From: Fibrobacter succinogenes
Lineage (GTDB): Bacteria > Fibrobacterota > Fibrobacteria > Fibrobacterales > Fibrobacteraceae
Reading direction: 5' to 3'
NCBI RefSeq assembly: GCF_902779965.1
Contig: NZ_CACZDK010000001.1
Coordinates: 1-64,000, forward strand
DNA: 64,000 nucleotides
Made by a program: the position numbers and the translations under genes. Below, piece after piece: positions 27,399 through 36,163 of this stretch. The stretch's first letter is position 1; the number at the start of each line of letters is the position of its first letter. Below the pieces are notes generated by a model. The model was given only the letters and a program-made list of their open reading frames with translations, made no database searches and was not told the origin of the DNA.

Positions 27399-27600
27399 AG
27401 TTACTAGTTCGTAGTTACTAGAACTTAGAGCTTGGAACTTAGAGCTTAGAAGAATGGTATTAGATAACAGGTATTAGGTGCTAGTTTCTTTATAATCGCG
27501 CCGTAAGTGCCTAACTAACCTGAACCCTAAAGCCTACAACCTATAACCTATCTAAGTTCTAAGAGCGAAGCGGTCTAAGTTCTGCCAACTGCGGCAACGC
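27399..27600. repeat. Long low-complexity mosaic between tsaB and ddl
   Basis: About 200 nt built of words TAGTTACTAGTTCGTAGTTA, GAACTTAGAGCTTGG, GGTATTAGATAACAGG, CCTACAACCTATAACC and TAAGTTCTAAGAGCGAAGCG. No open frame or known element seen. Confidence 0.6.
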
Positions 27601-27602
27601 CG

Positions 27603-28637
27603 CTAACGTTTAATCTCCAAACTCTTGTCGATAATCAAATCAATGAGCTGGCTGTATGTGATGCCAACGCAGGCGGCCTGTTGCGGCAAAAGCGACGTCG
27701 GAGTCATGCCCGGGAGTGTGTTCGTTTCAATCGCAAAGAGTTCGCCGTCCTTCGTGATGCGAACGTCTGTGCGGCTGTAGCCTGCGCCACCCAAAGCGTA
27801 GTGGGCATTTTTCACGAGTTCCTGGATGCGGGCGGTGAGTTCTGGTGCAAATTCTGCCGGCGTGACTTCCTGGCATTCGCCGTTGTACTTCGCTTCGAAG
27901 TCGAAGTATTCGCGAGTGGTCATGCGCATTTCGGTCGGCGGCAACGGCTTTTCGCCTTCGATGTAGCCGCAGCTTGCTTCGCCACCTGCAATGAATTTTT
28001 CGCAGAGCAAACGGTTTGAATCTTTGAACAAATCCTGGGCAATCTTGCCGGCTTCGTCAATGTTCTTTGCAATACCGATGCCGATAGAAGAACCGCCCAG
28101 CGGGTCCTTGATGACAAGCGGGAATCCGAGTTCGTCTGCAACATTCACGAGCGTATCGCCAGTAAAGTCGTGCTTCCAGATGACGCGGTAAGGCGGTGTG
28201 GGAATTCCGTTTGCGCGGTAAATTTCTTTCGACTTGATTTTGTCCATTGCAAGAGCAGATGCCAAAAGACCGCAACCCGTGTACGGGATGTTCCAGTTTT
28301 CGAGCATGGCTTGGATGTGGCCGTCTTCGCCCCATTTGCCGTGCAGCGCAAGGAATGCGATATCGGCAGACGGAAGTTCCGAAAGCGCCGGGGACTTCTT
28401 CTTGTTTGCGGCAGTTCCTTCAAGGCTATGGAAATAGTTCGCAGAAAAATTTGCTTTCTGGTACGGGGAAAGTTCGCGGGAAGACCAGTGCCAGGTGCCG
28501 TCCTTGTCGATGAGGACCGGGTGGATGTTATACTTTTCCGGATCCATGGCGCGGACAACGCCGGTGCCGCTAACCACTGAAACATCATGTTCTGTAGATG
28601 GACCGCCCATCAAAACCAAAACGCGTAAACGGGACAT
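27603..28637 (-). CDS. ddl: D-alanine--D-alanine ligase
   Basis: A 344-residue ATP-grasp enzyme. Motifs are MGGPSTEHDVSVVSG (substrate-binding Glu), ALHGKWGEDGHIQAMLE, PYTGCG, FPLVIKDPLGGSSIGIG, and the metal-site segment AIETNTLPGMTPTSLLPQ. It joins two D-Ala for peptidoglycan precursors. An AGAGG site lies 8 nt before the ATG. It stands alone between repeat-filled spacers. Confidence 0.96.
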   Translation of the reverse strand: MSRLRVLVLMGGPSTEHDVSVVSGTGVVRAMDPEKYNIHPVLIDKDGTWHWSSRELSPYQKANFSANYFHSLEGTAANKKKSPALSELPSADIAFLALHGKWGEDGHIQAMLENWNIPYTGCGLLASALAMDKIKSKEIYRANGIPTPPYRVIWKHDFTGDTLVNVADELGFPLVIKDPLGGSSIGIGIAKNIDEAGKIAQDLFKDSNRLLCEKFIAGGEASCGYIEGEKPLPPTEMRMTTREYFDFEAKYNGECQEVTPAEFAPELTARIQELVKNAHYALGGAGYSRTDVRITKDGELFAIETNTLPGMTPTSLLPQQAACVGITYSQLIDLIIDKSLEIKR

Positions 28638-28837
28638 AAAAACCTCTTTAAAATCTTTGCGTTTTAATCTAGTAAATTAGTTGTTGGTTATAGGTTATTG
28701 TGTTTTTACCATGAAAGATTTCTCTATCGAGTAATCTCAAAATGGAACTAAAAAATGATAAATAAAAGATTATTTTCCTTGCCGAAATGAACTAGCAAAA
28801 TCTATATTGGAAAAAATACGTGTTTAAAGGAGGACTT

Positions 28838-29758
28838 ATGAGAGTCTTTGTTACGGGTGGTACGGGATTTATTGGTCATTACGTAGTGAAAGCTCTTTTG
28901 GAAAAGGGGCATGAGGTTGTTGTTGCCACACGCCATCCGAACAAGGTGCCTACATTGAGGGCAAATGCAAATGTTTCGTTTGTCGAAGCGGCATTGACGG
29001 ATTTTGAAAAAATGGGCGAGGGCCTGGTTGGCTGTGATGCTTGCATTCATGTAGCTTTGGGTTGGGGCGATACCCCGAGTGCCATGCTCATGAACGATAC
29101 ACGTGCTACGGTTATTCTTTTGGAAATGTCTGCTCGTGCTGGTTGTGAAAAGTTTATCATGACAAGTAGTACGTCTGCGATGGGGCGCGTTCGTTCTGAA
29201 ATGCGCGAAACGACAAGCAACATGCCGATAGATTTGTATGGTGCAACGAAGGCAGCCGGCGAAGCTTATGTGCTTGGCTTTAGTCATGGTTACGGCAGCC
29301 AGTTCCCTGAAGTCAAGATGAAGCGTAATATCATTCGTCCGGGTTATACGTTTGGCAACCCGGCGTTCCCCGATGGCTGTTCGCAGCCGGATCGCCGCTT
29401 CTTCGAAATGGCTTACGCAGTCAAGGAAAATCGTGACATCCATATCATCAAGAATGACGGAACGCAGTTTATTCATGCTTCGCAGCAGGCTCAAATTTAT
29501 ATGAAATTGCTGGAGTCCGATTACAATGAAGAAATTTTCCTCGGCCTCGGTTCAGAATGGATTAGCTGGAAAGAAATTGCACAGAAGATGATTGCCCTCA
29601 AGCCGGGCTGTACGTCCAAAATTGTGGAAACCGATATGGGTTGGGGCGAAGAACCGATGCTTTACGATGTCCAGAAAATCAAGGATAGCTTTGGACTTGT
29701 GTTTGATGCCCATGACTATTTGGACGATCACATCCGCTGGACATTCGAAAATGTATAA
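28838..29758 (+). CDS. NAD-dependent epimerase/dehydratase (extended SDR)
   Basis: 306 residues. GGAGG lies 5 nt before the ATG at 28838. The nucleotide-binding VTGGTGFIGHYVV (GxxGxxG) is at residues 5-17, the catalytic Ser/Thr in MTSSTSAMG, and the YxxxK pair in DLYGATKAAGEAY. It is an extended short-chain dehydrogenase acting on a nucleotide-sugar or similar substrate that cannot be named from sequence. A TATATTGG box about 30 nt upstream could be its promoter. It has its own terminator. Confidence 0.82.
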   Translation: MRVFVTGGTGFIGHYVVKALLEKGHEVVVATRHPNKVPTLRANANVSFVEAALTDFEKMGEGLVGCDACIHVALGWGDTPSAMLMNDTRATVILLEMSARAGCEKFIMTSSTSAMGRVRSEMRETTSNMPIDLYGATKAAGEAYVLGFSHGYGSQFPEVKMKRNIIRPGYTFGNPAFPDGCSQPDRRFFEMAYAVKENRDIHIIKNDGTQFIHASQQAQIYMKLLESDYNEEIFLGLGSEWISWKEIAQKMIALKPGCTSKIVETDMGWGEEPMLYDVQKIKDSFGLVFDAHDYLDDHIRWTFENV

Positions 29759-29784
29759 TTGAATCCACGGGACATATTGCATAT

Positions 29785-29817
29785 AAAAAAGCGTCGCTTT
29801 TGAGAGCGGCGCTTTTT
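29785..29817. terminator. Bidirectional terminator between convergent genes
   Basis: AAAAAGCGTCGCT and AGCGGCGCTTTTT form a 13-bp stem with one mismatch. The T and A runs on both sides serve the epimerase gene and the UbiA gene, which converge here. Confidence 0.8.
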
Positions 29818-29835
29818 GCTTATCTGTAAAATCTT

Positions 29836-30792
29836 TTAGCGGCAAGCAATTAAGGCTATTAATCCCAAGACCATTGCAACTTTTATAATAGACTGTGCAC
29901 GATGGTAATTCTTACGGTGGGCGCTAATGATTGCTATGGCAAAACATGGAGTGAGTGTGATACCCGTGATAATGAGGAATAAAGGCGGGTAATTGAATTG
30001 GTAAATCTGGTCCATGAAATAAACGGGAATCGGAAGTGCAAGCCAGGAGAGGATTATAAGGACTCCTGCAAGTCGGCGAGATTTCTTGCCGCCGGCGATA
30101 AGCGGGAACGTCATGATGCCAGCCTTGCGGTCGCCAGTCTTGTCTTCGAGATCCTTATATATTTCGCGAGCAGTTGTGAGTAGGAAAGCAAACGGAATTG
30201 CCGGGACGATGGCCCACATGTGTTCATCTGGATAAGCGCGTCCGGAGAAGTTGAAGTAATATTGTACTGCAAAGAGTAGCGGAGTGGCGCAGAGAAAACC
30301 GACAGTCATGTTTTTGACGAGTGGAGTGCGCTTGAGCTTGCGGTTGTAGGTGATGAGCAATGCGCAGAGCCCTGCGAAGAACCACAGCGGGAATGTTAAG
30401 ATGACGGCACCCATCCAGCCGAATGTGAGGGCGTGGTCCCAATCTTTGACAATCCCCATAAATTTGACGCATTCAATAATGGTATTGGTAAGACCGCAAA
30501 GAAGCGTGAATATCGCAAGAGCTTTCCATGCCCTTCTGGCGTCTCTAATTTTTATTTCGCCAGTGACAAGCGGTCGCTCAGGGCGGTTTATCTTGTCGCT
30601 TGGTAAATCAAGAACGTCGTTCTCGATGTTGGCGAAACCGATTGCTGCTGCAAATCCCAATGCTTGTATAATAAGAATGGGGATGGAGGGGATATCGTGA
30701 AGCAAAATGTAGCCCACGATGAGTGTTGTGATAGCTATCACAATGTTGATGGGACGAACCATCTTGAATAGAGTATGTAGTGTAGATCGCAT
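29836..30792 (-). CDS. UbiA-family prenyltransferase
   Basis: A 318-residue polytopic membrane protein with 8-9 hydrophobic segments. The two Asp-rich prenyl-diphosphate/Mg sites are visible: NIENDVLDLPSDKINRPERP and REIYKDLEDKTGDRKAG. The family attaches polyprenyl chains to aromatic or glycerophosphate acceptors. The pattern with RPERPLVTGEI resembles geranylgeranylglycerol-phosphate or homogentisate-type enzymes more than UbiA itself. The acceptor is not determined. Confidence 0.85.
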   Translation of the reverse strand: MRSTLHTLFKMVRPINIVIAITTLIVGYILLHDIPSIPILIIQALGFAAAIGFANIENDVLDLPSDKINRPERPLVTGEIKIRDARRAWKALAIFTLLCGLTNTIIECVKFMGIVKDWDHALTFGWMGAVILTFPLWFFAGLCALLITYNRKLKRTPLVKNMTVGFLCATPLLFAVQYYFNFSGRAYPDEHMWAIVPAIPFAFLLTTAREIYKDLEDKTGDRKAGIMTFPLIAGGKKSRRLAGVLIILSWLALPIPVYFMDQIYQFNYPPLFLIITGITLTPCFAIAIISAHRKNYHRAQSIIKVAMVLGLIALIACR

Positions 30793-30888
30793 AGAGCTAA
30801 TATATATAAATCGTGTTAGGAAGTAAAATTTTAAAGCATATAATTATTCTAAATACATCTATAAAAAACATAACTGTGATCTAATATC

Positions 30889-30896
30889 TATCTTTG
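30889..30896 (+). promoter_or_regulatory. TATCTTTG box 4 nt before an ATG
   Basis: TATCTTTG, GGGT, ATG at 30901: the same geometry as at 10257 and 11837. It is likely the promoter of the rsgA operon, with a leaderless first gene. Confidence 0.55.
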
Positions 30897-30900
30897 GGGT

Positions 30901-31188
30901 ATGCCTTTTTTCACTAAAAGTAATTTAGAAGATCTGAGAAAGGAAGCGGACCAGCTTTCTATTTGCGTTGAGCATTTTCTGTATGCGGCAGAACACATTC
31001 CCGAAAGCGACTGGAAAACGAAAGGTTTTTACGACAATTGCATCGAAAAATGCAATGGAAGACTCAAGGCTATCCATTTTTTAATGGAATCTATTCGCCG
31101 AGGCCGTCCGGTAACTGAAGAGGAACTGGAAGAATCTAGGGAACTCGAAGACGAAAAACTTTCTAAATTGACAAAAAATGCGAAGTAA
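30901..31188 (+). CDS. Small charged helical protein, first gene of the rsgA operon
   Basis: 95 residues, predicted mostly helical and highly charged (LEDLRKEADQLSICVEHFLY, then EEELEESRELEDEKLSKLTK). No family recognised. The ATG lies 4 nt after a promoter-like octamer. Its 3' end overlaps the start of rsgA by 11 bp, so translation is probably coupled. A role near the ribosome is possible by association only. Confidence 0.7.
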   Translation: MPFFTKSNLEDLRKEADQLSICVEHFLYAAEHIPESDWKTKGFYDNCIEKCNGRLKAIHFLMESIRRGRPVTEEELEESRELEDEKLSKLTKNAK

Positions 31189-32458
31189 CGATTTTGATTC
31201 TCTCGAAAATGAAGATGCTCCGTTGAAGAGCGTTCGTACGTCGCGGCGCGAACACAGAAGCCGCCGTATTGACGTGATGCGGGAATTGGAATCGGGGGTG
31301 GTGGATGAACGCCCGATTAAGGAACGTTTCAGCCGCGAATTCAAAAAGGCAAAAATCAAGCGCATCAAGAATCCGGTCGAAAATATCGGTGAAGAAAATT
31401 GCGTGGAAGGCCTCGTGCTCGAAGTGCACCGCCGCACCTGCGAAGTGCGGTTAGACGAGAGAACGGAGCTTCGCTCCTACAGACTAGAGATGAAAGATTA
31501 TAATCAGAATGAAAACTCTCTCTCGTCTCTCGTCTTTCCACCCCAAATCGAAGCAACCTCACTTCCTATTTCCGACTTCCTACCGTCTACTGTAACAGCC
31601 ATGTACCGTGCGACGACGTCCAAGACGCTTGGGGAATTCCCTGCGGTGGGCGACCGTGTTTTGCTTGGACTTGTGAACGATGGCGATGATGAAGGCGACG
31701 GTGTCGGTTCGCAGAAGTATTGCGTTGTGCGTGTGCTCCCGCGAAAGAGCGAACTCAAGCGCCCGGGACCGCGCGATAGCTTTTACAAGCAGCAGACGCT
31801 TGCGGCCAACATCGACCAAGTTGTGATTGTCGCCAGCGTGACTCAGCCGGATTTCAACTACGGCTTCATGGACCGCTTTTTGCTTGCCGCCAACTTGAAC
31901 GACTTGCCATTTGTGCTGGTGCTTACCAAAATGGACTTGCTCCCGAATGGCGAAGCTGACCTTTCAAGCGACATCCGCGACTTTATGAAAATCGTCGACA
32001 AGGTGATTCCCGTGAGCGTTAAAAGTGGCGATGGTCTTGAAGTCTTGCGCAATGAACTGGTCGGGAAGTCTTCAGTGTTTAGCGGAATGAGTGGTGTAGG
32101 CAAATCGACGCTCATTAACGAACTTGTTCCCGATGCCGAACTGCGTACGGGGGATGTCCGTGAACGCGACGGCAAAGGTCGCCATACGACGACGTCTTCG
32201 AGCTTGTTTGATTTTCCCGGTGGCGGTTACGTCATTGACACTCCGGGCATCCGAAGCATAGGCCTCATGGATTTGGAACCGGAAACGCTTGCCAAAATTT
32301 TTCCGGGATTTTTTGATGACGACCACTTTACATGCAAGTTTAGCAACTGCAAACATCTCAAGGAACCGGGTTGCGCGGTGCGTGCTGCCGTGGAATCGGG
32401 TAAAATTTCTGAAGCGCGTTATGCAAGTTACGTACGAATCTTAAATTCAGGAAAATAG
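31178..32458 (+). CDS. rsgA: Ribosome biogenesis GTPase RsgA, with repeat-derived insertion
   Basis: 426 residues against about 300-350 usually. It is a circularly permuted GTPase acting in 30S maturation. The order is: a charged N-terminal extension (residues 1-75), OB fold, GTPase (G4 LTKMDLL, G1 GMSGVGKSTLIN, G3 DTPGIRS) and the zinc-binding C-terminus CKFSNCKHLKEPGCAV. The OB fold is split between VHRRTCEVRLD and AMYRATTSKTLGEFPAVGD by about 47 residues (94-141) encoded by low-complexity repeat. All GTPase motifs are intact. It overlaps the upstream gene and is followed within 5 bp by a membrane protein gene. Confidence 0.93.
   Translation: MRSNDFDSLENEDAPLKSVRTSRREHRSRRIDVMRELESGVVDERPIKERFSREFKKAKIKRIKNPVENIGEENCVEGLVLEVHRRTCEVRLDERTELRSYRLEMKDYNQNENSLSSLVFPPQIEATSLPISDFLPSTVTAMYRATTSKTLGEFPAVGDRVLLGLVNDGDDEGDGVGSQKYCVVRVLPRKSELKRPGPRDSFYKQQTLAANIDQVVIVASVTQPDFNYGFMDRFLLAANLNDLPFVLVLTKMDLLPNGEADLSSDIRDFMKIVDKVIPVSVKSGDGLEVLRNELVGKSSVFSGMSGVGKSTLINELVPDAELRTGDVRERDGKGRHTTTSSSLFDFPGGGYVIDTPGIRSIGLMDLEPETLAKIFPGFFDDDHFTCKFSNCKHLKEPGCAVRAAVESGKISEARYASYVRILNSGK
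31458..31599. repeat. Low-complexity mosaic in frame within rsgA
   Basis: GAACGGAGCTTCGCTCCTAC, GACTAGAGATGAAAG, CTCTCTCGTCTCTCGTCTTT and ACTTCCTATTTCCGACTTCC: the same words as the intergenic mosaics, open in the rsgA frame. Confidence 0.75.
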
Positions 32459-32462
32459 TTTT

Positions 32463-32873
32463 ATGTCAGAAAGTGTGGTGAAAATAACGCTCATCGCTTC
32501 GATCATTTTGATGGGCTATAATATTTCTGAGTTTGCGACCAGCTTTAAAACGGTCAGTGAAAAGATTAGCGAGTTCTTGAGCTTGGCTAAGGAAAATGCA
32601 GCTTCGGATAAGGATTTGCGCTTGACCAATATCGTCTCGTCTTGCTTGTTGTCTATTGGCTATGTGACTCTTGTTTATTTCTCGGATATAGTGATTTGGA
32701 TTGTCGCTTTGGTAGTTCTCAAGCTGTTTTTTACACTGCTTCTTTCCGATAAGCTTTTGATTCAGGTCTTGCGCGAAGGGACTCTTTCTAAAAAGAGCTA
32801 TCTCGTCTCGAAATTCGATGCACTTTTTAATGCCGTTATGGGCTTTGCTTTTGCTGTAATATTGGTACTCTAA
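32463..32873 (+). CDS. Small integral membrane protein, unknown function
   Basis: 136 residues with about four hydrophobic segments (KITLIASIILMGYNI, IVSSCLLSIGYVTLVYF, IVIWIVALVVLKLFFTLLL, VMGFAFAVILVL). No family recognised. It starts 4 bp after rsgA and is followed 9 bp later by a secreted protein gene, so it belongs to the same operon. Confidence 0.7.
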   Translation: MSESVVKITLIASIILMGYNISEFATSFKTVSEKISEFLSLAKENAASDKDLRLTNIVSSCLLSIGYVTLVYFSDIVIWIVALVVLKLFFTLLLSDKLLIQVLREGTLSKKSYLVSKFDALFNAVMGFAFAVILVL

Positions 32874-32882
32874 GGTAAAAAA

Positions 32883-33527
32883 ATGAACGTTATTTCCTCG
32901 AAATTGTTTATGCGCGTAATGGCCATCATTGCGTTTGCGCTTGTGGCTGCTACATCGTCGTTTGCTCAAGGGCTTCCCATGGGTTCGGCCAACTCTTCGA
33001 CGGGGGCGTTTAATCCGCTTGGGCAACCGTCTGGCGGAAGTGCCATGAGTATGCGACTTCCTTTGATTTTGGGCGGTTCCTTTGGTATCGGTTCTGGTGC
33101 CGGAGTGGGCGATGGTCATGATGTTGGAATTTGCCAAATCAAGCCGATGATCGGGGCTTGGATTCCGGGAATTGCGTTCTTGCGTTTAGGCTATGGATTC
33201 TCGGGTTACGAAGAAACGGATAGCGAAAACCATAAGAACGAAGTTGAAACATCGGACTTTAGCGTTGATTTGGGCGCTCATCTTTTTAGCGAATTTTATG
33301 TGATGGGTTCTTATTCCAGAGTCAGTGCACTTAGTGAAAATGGTGACATCGCTTGGAATGAATGGAGTGTTGGCTTTGGCACATTCTGGATTGTTTTTTC
33401 AAGAACGTTCTTAACGCTTGATATTGGCTACCATTGGGTTCGTGAACATTATGATCCGTTCATCGATAAAAGTGTAAAGGGTGGGCGTTTCCAGATGAAT
33501 CTTGGATTTGCTGTTTTTGTGTATTAG
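32883..33527 (+). CDS. Putative outer-membrane protein, unknown function
   Basis: 214 residues. A signal peptide (MAIIAFALVAATSSFAQ) precedes a Gly/Ser-rich segment. Amphipathic strands follow (FLRLGYGFSGYEE, FSVDLGAHLFSEFYVMGSYS, WSVGFGTFWIVFSRTFLTLD), ending in an aromatic-rich NLGFAVFVY. This fits a small beta-barrel. No family recognised. It sits in the rsgA operon. Confidence 0.65.
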   Translation: MNVISSKLFMRVMAIIAFALVAATSSFAQGLPMGSANSSTGAFNPLGQPSGGSAMSMRLPLILGGSFGIGSGAGVGDGHDVGICQIKPMIGAWIPGIAFLRLGYGFSGYEETDSENHKNEVETSDFSVDLGAHLFSEFYVMGSYSRVSALSENGDIAWNEWSVGFGTFWIVFSRTFLTLDIGYHWVREHYDPFIDKSVKGGRFQMNLGFAVFVY

Positions 33528-33554
33528 TTTGTTAAAAATATTAACGAGTTTGTG

Positions 33555-34184
33555 ATGAAGAATGTTGCTGTTTTAGGTGGTGCTTTTGACCCAGTCCATA
33601 AAGACCACATGCGTGTGGCTAGAACTTGTCTGGATCGTGGATTTTGTGATGAAGTTTGGTTTATGCCGAGCCCCGATCGTTGGGATAAGACGCTGAATGC
33701 AAGCCCCGAAGACCGCTTTGCCATGCTCGAACTTGCATTTTCGGGGGACAAGCGATTGGTGCTTTCGGACTTGGAAATTCAGCAAGGCGATTACCGCGGT
33801 TCTTACGTTTTCTTGATGAGCCTCAAGGAAAAATTTCCGGATATCAATTTCCGCTTGCTGACCGGAGCCGACACTTACGAAGGCATTCCGCATTGGCGCG
33901 ACCCGCTTAATTTTTACGGAACGAACTACAATGGTCATTTGTTGCTCCGCGATATTGAATTGATCGTGTTTGCCCGTAACGGCTACCCGCAACCGGATGT
34001 AGAACAACATAATCGTAAAGGGTATGCTCCGCTTTATTGGCTTGGGCCCGAACAGGGCTTTAACGGCGTTTATTCGAGCACGGCTATTCGCAGGGAACTT
34101 TTGCTGAATCGTAGCGTTTGTCCGCAAGGACTGGAACCCTCGGTCTATGATTATATCATCAAGCACGATTTGTACAGGGAATAA
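33555..34184 (+). CDS. nadD: Nicotinate-nucleotide adenylyltransferase-like protein
   Basis: 209 residues of the nucleotidylyltransferase superfamily. The GGAFDPVHKDHMRVA motif carries the HxxH-type ATP site, and YSSTAIRREL is the ISSTxIR signature near the C-terminus. MPSPDRWDKTLNASPEDRFAML fits the NadD substrate region. NadD adenylates nicotinate mononucleotide in NAD synthesis. The family assignment is firm; the exact substrate is likely but not proven. Adjacent GTG and ATG starts are present; the ATG at 33555 is chosen. Confidence 0.8.
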   Translation: MKNVAVLGGAFDPVHKDHMRVARTCLDRGFCDEVWFMPSPDRWDKTLNASPEDRFAMLELAFSGDKRLVLSDLEIQQGDYRGSYVFLMSLKEKFPDINFRLLTGADTYEGIPHWRDPLNFYGTNYNGHLLLRDIELIVFARNGYPQPDVEQHNRKGYAPLYWLGPEQGFNGVYSSTAIRRELLLNRSVCPQGLEPSVYDYIIKHDLYRE

Positions 34185-34186
34185 AA

Positions 34187-35152
34187 ATGGGCAAGGCTCC
34201 ATCGGACATGTTCTTTGAAAGCGAGGTGCGTCCGGAATACGAAGGGCGCCTTTTGCTTGATTCCCTCAGCGACCGCTTCACGTATCACAGCCGCGAAGAC
34301 TGGATTGACCGCTTGTCGCGCGGGCTCGTGACGATTAATGGGGTTGTAGCGAATGTGGAAACGATTGCGCATCGCGGCGACAAGGTTGTGTATCACGTCG
34401 AAAATTACAGCGAGCCCGAAGTCCCGACGGATTTCGAAACCGTTTTTGAAGACGATGAATTTATTCTAGTTGCAAAGCCTGCGGGTGTTCCTGTGCACCA
34501 TACGGGCCGCATTTTCTACAATACGTTTGCTGCAATTATCCGCCGTGAATTTGATTCTGAAACGGCAACTCCTATGCATCGCCTGGACCGCGATACGGGT
34601 GGACTTATCTTGTTTGCAAGGTATGGCGAAACGGCTGCTCGATTCCAGAAAAATCTCGACCGCATTTTGCTCCGCAAGTTCTACCTTGCTGTGGTGCGCG
34701 GAAAATTTCCAGAAGGTGAAGTTGAATGCCATATGCCATTGCGCGAAGATCCGGAAGACCCAATCCGCTTACGCATGCACCACCGTGAAGGTGGCAAGGA
34801 ATGTTTTACGCGCTTTAAGCTCGTGCGTCATTTGGATTGCCCGGAAATTGCCCCCGAACTTTCTCTTGTCGAAGCGGAACTCATTACGGGCCGTAAGCAC
34901 CAGATTCGCGCCCACCTCGCTGAGATGGGTTACCCGATTGTGGGCGACCGCTTGTACTATCGTGATGGTGAATTTTATCAGAAGCTCGCGCAGGGTGGAG
35001 AACTCACTGACGAAGACTTGAAGGTGTTGGGTGCACGAAACCAAATGCTTTTTGCATACAAGGTCGAACTCCAGCTCCCGTATTGGAACGAACCGCGCAC
35101 CTTCGAAAGCCACGCGTTCCCTGCTGATATGGCTAAAGTGCTTGCGGAATAA
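34187..35152 (+). CDS. RluA-family pseudouridine synthase
   Basis: 321 residues. An N-terminal S4-like RNA-binding segment (SREDWIDRLSRGLVTINGVV) precedes the catalytic domain with HRLDRDTGGLILFA, which holds the catalytic Asp. ELITGRKHQIRAHLAEMGYPIVGD is also typical. It isomerises uridine in rRNA or tRNA; the target is not determinable. It starts 2 bp after the nadD-like gene and ends the operon before a repeat-bearing spacer. Confidence 0.9.
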   Translation: MGKAPSDMFFESEVRPEYEGRLLLDSLSDRFTYHSREDWIDRLSRGLVTINGVVANVETIAHRGDKVVYHVENYSEPEVPTDFETVFEDDEFILVAKPAGVPVHHTGRIFYNTFAAIIRREFDSETATPMHRLDRDTGGLILFARYGETAARFQKNLDRILLRKFYLAVVRGKFPEGEVECHMPLREDPEDPIRLRMHHREGGKECFTRFKLVRHLDCPEIAPELSLVEAELITGRKHQIRAHLAEMGYPIVGDRLYYRDGEFYQKLAQGGELTDEDLKVLGARNQMLFAYKVELQLPYWNEPRTFESHAFPADMAKVLAE

Positions 35153-35163
35153 CGCGCTCTACG

Positions 35164-35193
35164 TGTCATCCTCCGTTAGGAGGATCCATACAG
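35164..35193. repeat. Short GTCATCCTCC...GGAGGATCCATACAG element
   Basis: A compact member of the palindromic family downstream of the RluA gene. A similar copy lies at 59031-59064. The rest of the spacer to 35371 shows no gene; a GGGCCCCGCCCGC patch near 35240 recurs inverted inside the TPR gene. Confidence 0.55.
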
Positions 35194-35371
35194 TTCTGTT
35201 TACGCTTGTATATTCTTTGAACCGAGTCAATGAGCTTGGGCCCCGCCCGCAAGAATTTTTCTTTGCTTTTTAAAGCTTTAAATATTGATTTTAAGCTAAA
35301 AATCTCGATTTTACGTTATTTTTATCAAAATTCTAAATTTTTTAGTCCAACTTCTTTGTATCTTATTGCAC

Positions 35372-36163
35372 ATGAATTTTTCATTCCTTCCTAAAGTATT
35401 GTTGTGTCTAGGGCTATCGGGCGTTTTTGCCGTGGCTCAAGAAACGGTCGAAAGCGTTCGCCGCCAAATCAAGGCGGTTGAAGCCGAAACGGCCCGCGAA
35501 AAATCAATGCACGACGCCGAAAAAAAGCGCCATGCCGAATTCGTCGAAGTCGGTCGCAAAAAAGTGCAGAACCTCTCGGCGCAGAATAAGACCTTGAAGG
35601 CCGAAATTGATTCGCTCAAGGTCGAACTCAAGAAGATTTCGAATGCGCGCGCCAAAACAAATGGCTCGATCCGTTATTTTGAAGGTCGCAAGACGAAGTA
35701 CGCAGACTCGCTTGCTACCGTTATCGATTCGCTTGTGCCGTTCTTCGAATCGGATTTCCCGTACCGCACGGATGAGGCTGTCAAGAACATTCAAGAAATC
35801 GCAAGCATGCTGCACAAGGGCGTTATCGAAACGGATGATGCTTTGAACCGTACGATGGAAGTCTTTTACGACCGCATCCGCCTGGGTTACACCACCGAAG
35901 TTTGGAAGGGCTTTTTGCAGGTGGATACACGCAACGTGGCAGGAACGTATTTGCGTTACGGCGCAGTCGCTTCGATTTTCGTGAGCAACGACGGTAACGA
36001 TGTCTTGTTCCTTACAAGAAATGGAGCTGGCTACGCATGGAAGAACGTTTCCGAAGACCTCACAATGCGCACCATCCTCAAGGATGTGATGAAAGTCGCC
36101 GAAGGCAAAACCGCCCCGAGACTTGTAACCATCCCAGTCTCTTTCCCGAAGGAGGCTAACTAA
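35372..36163 (+). CDS. DUF3450-like periplasmic coiled-coil protein of the TonB2-type operon
   Basis: 263 residues. A signal peptide (LPKVLLCLGLSGVFAVAQ) is followed by a long coiled coil (residues of about 25-110, ETVESVRRQIKAVEAETARE) and a C-terminal domain (IRLGYTTEVWKGFLQVDTRN). DUF3450 proteins accompany the TtpC-ExbB2-ExbD2-TonB2 genes in gammaproteobacteria, and the order here is the same, which supports the assignment. Its stop codon overlaps the start of the TtpC-like gene (TAATG). Confidence 0.75.
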   Translation: MNFSFLPKVLLCLGLSGVFAVAQETVESVRRQIKAVEAETAREKSMHDAEKKRHAEFVEVGRKKVQNLSAQNKTLKAEIDSLKVELKKISNARAKTNGSIRYFEGRKTKYADSLATVIDSLVPFFESDFPYRTDEAVKNIQEIASMLHKGVIETDDALNRTMEVFYDRIRLGYTTEVWKGFLQVDTRNVAGTYLRYGAVASIFVSNDGNDVLFLTRNGAGYAWKNVSEDLTMRTILKDVMKVAEGKTAPRLVTIPVSFPKEAN

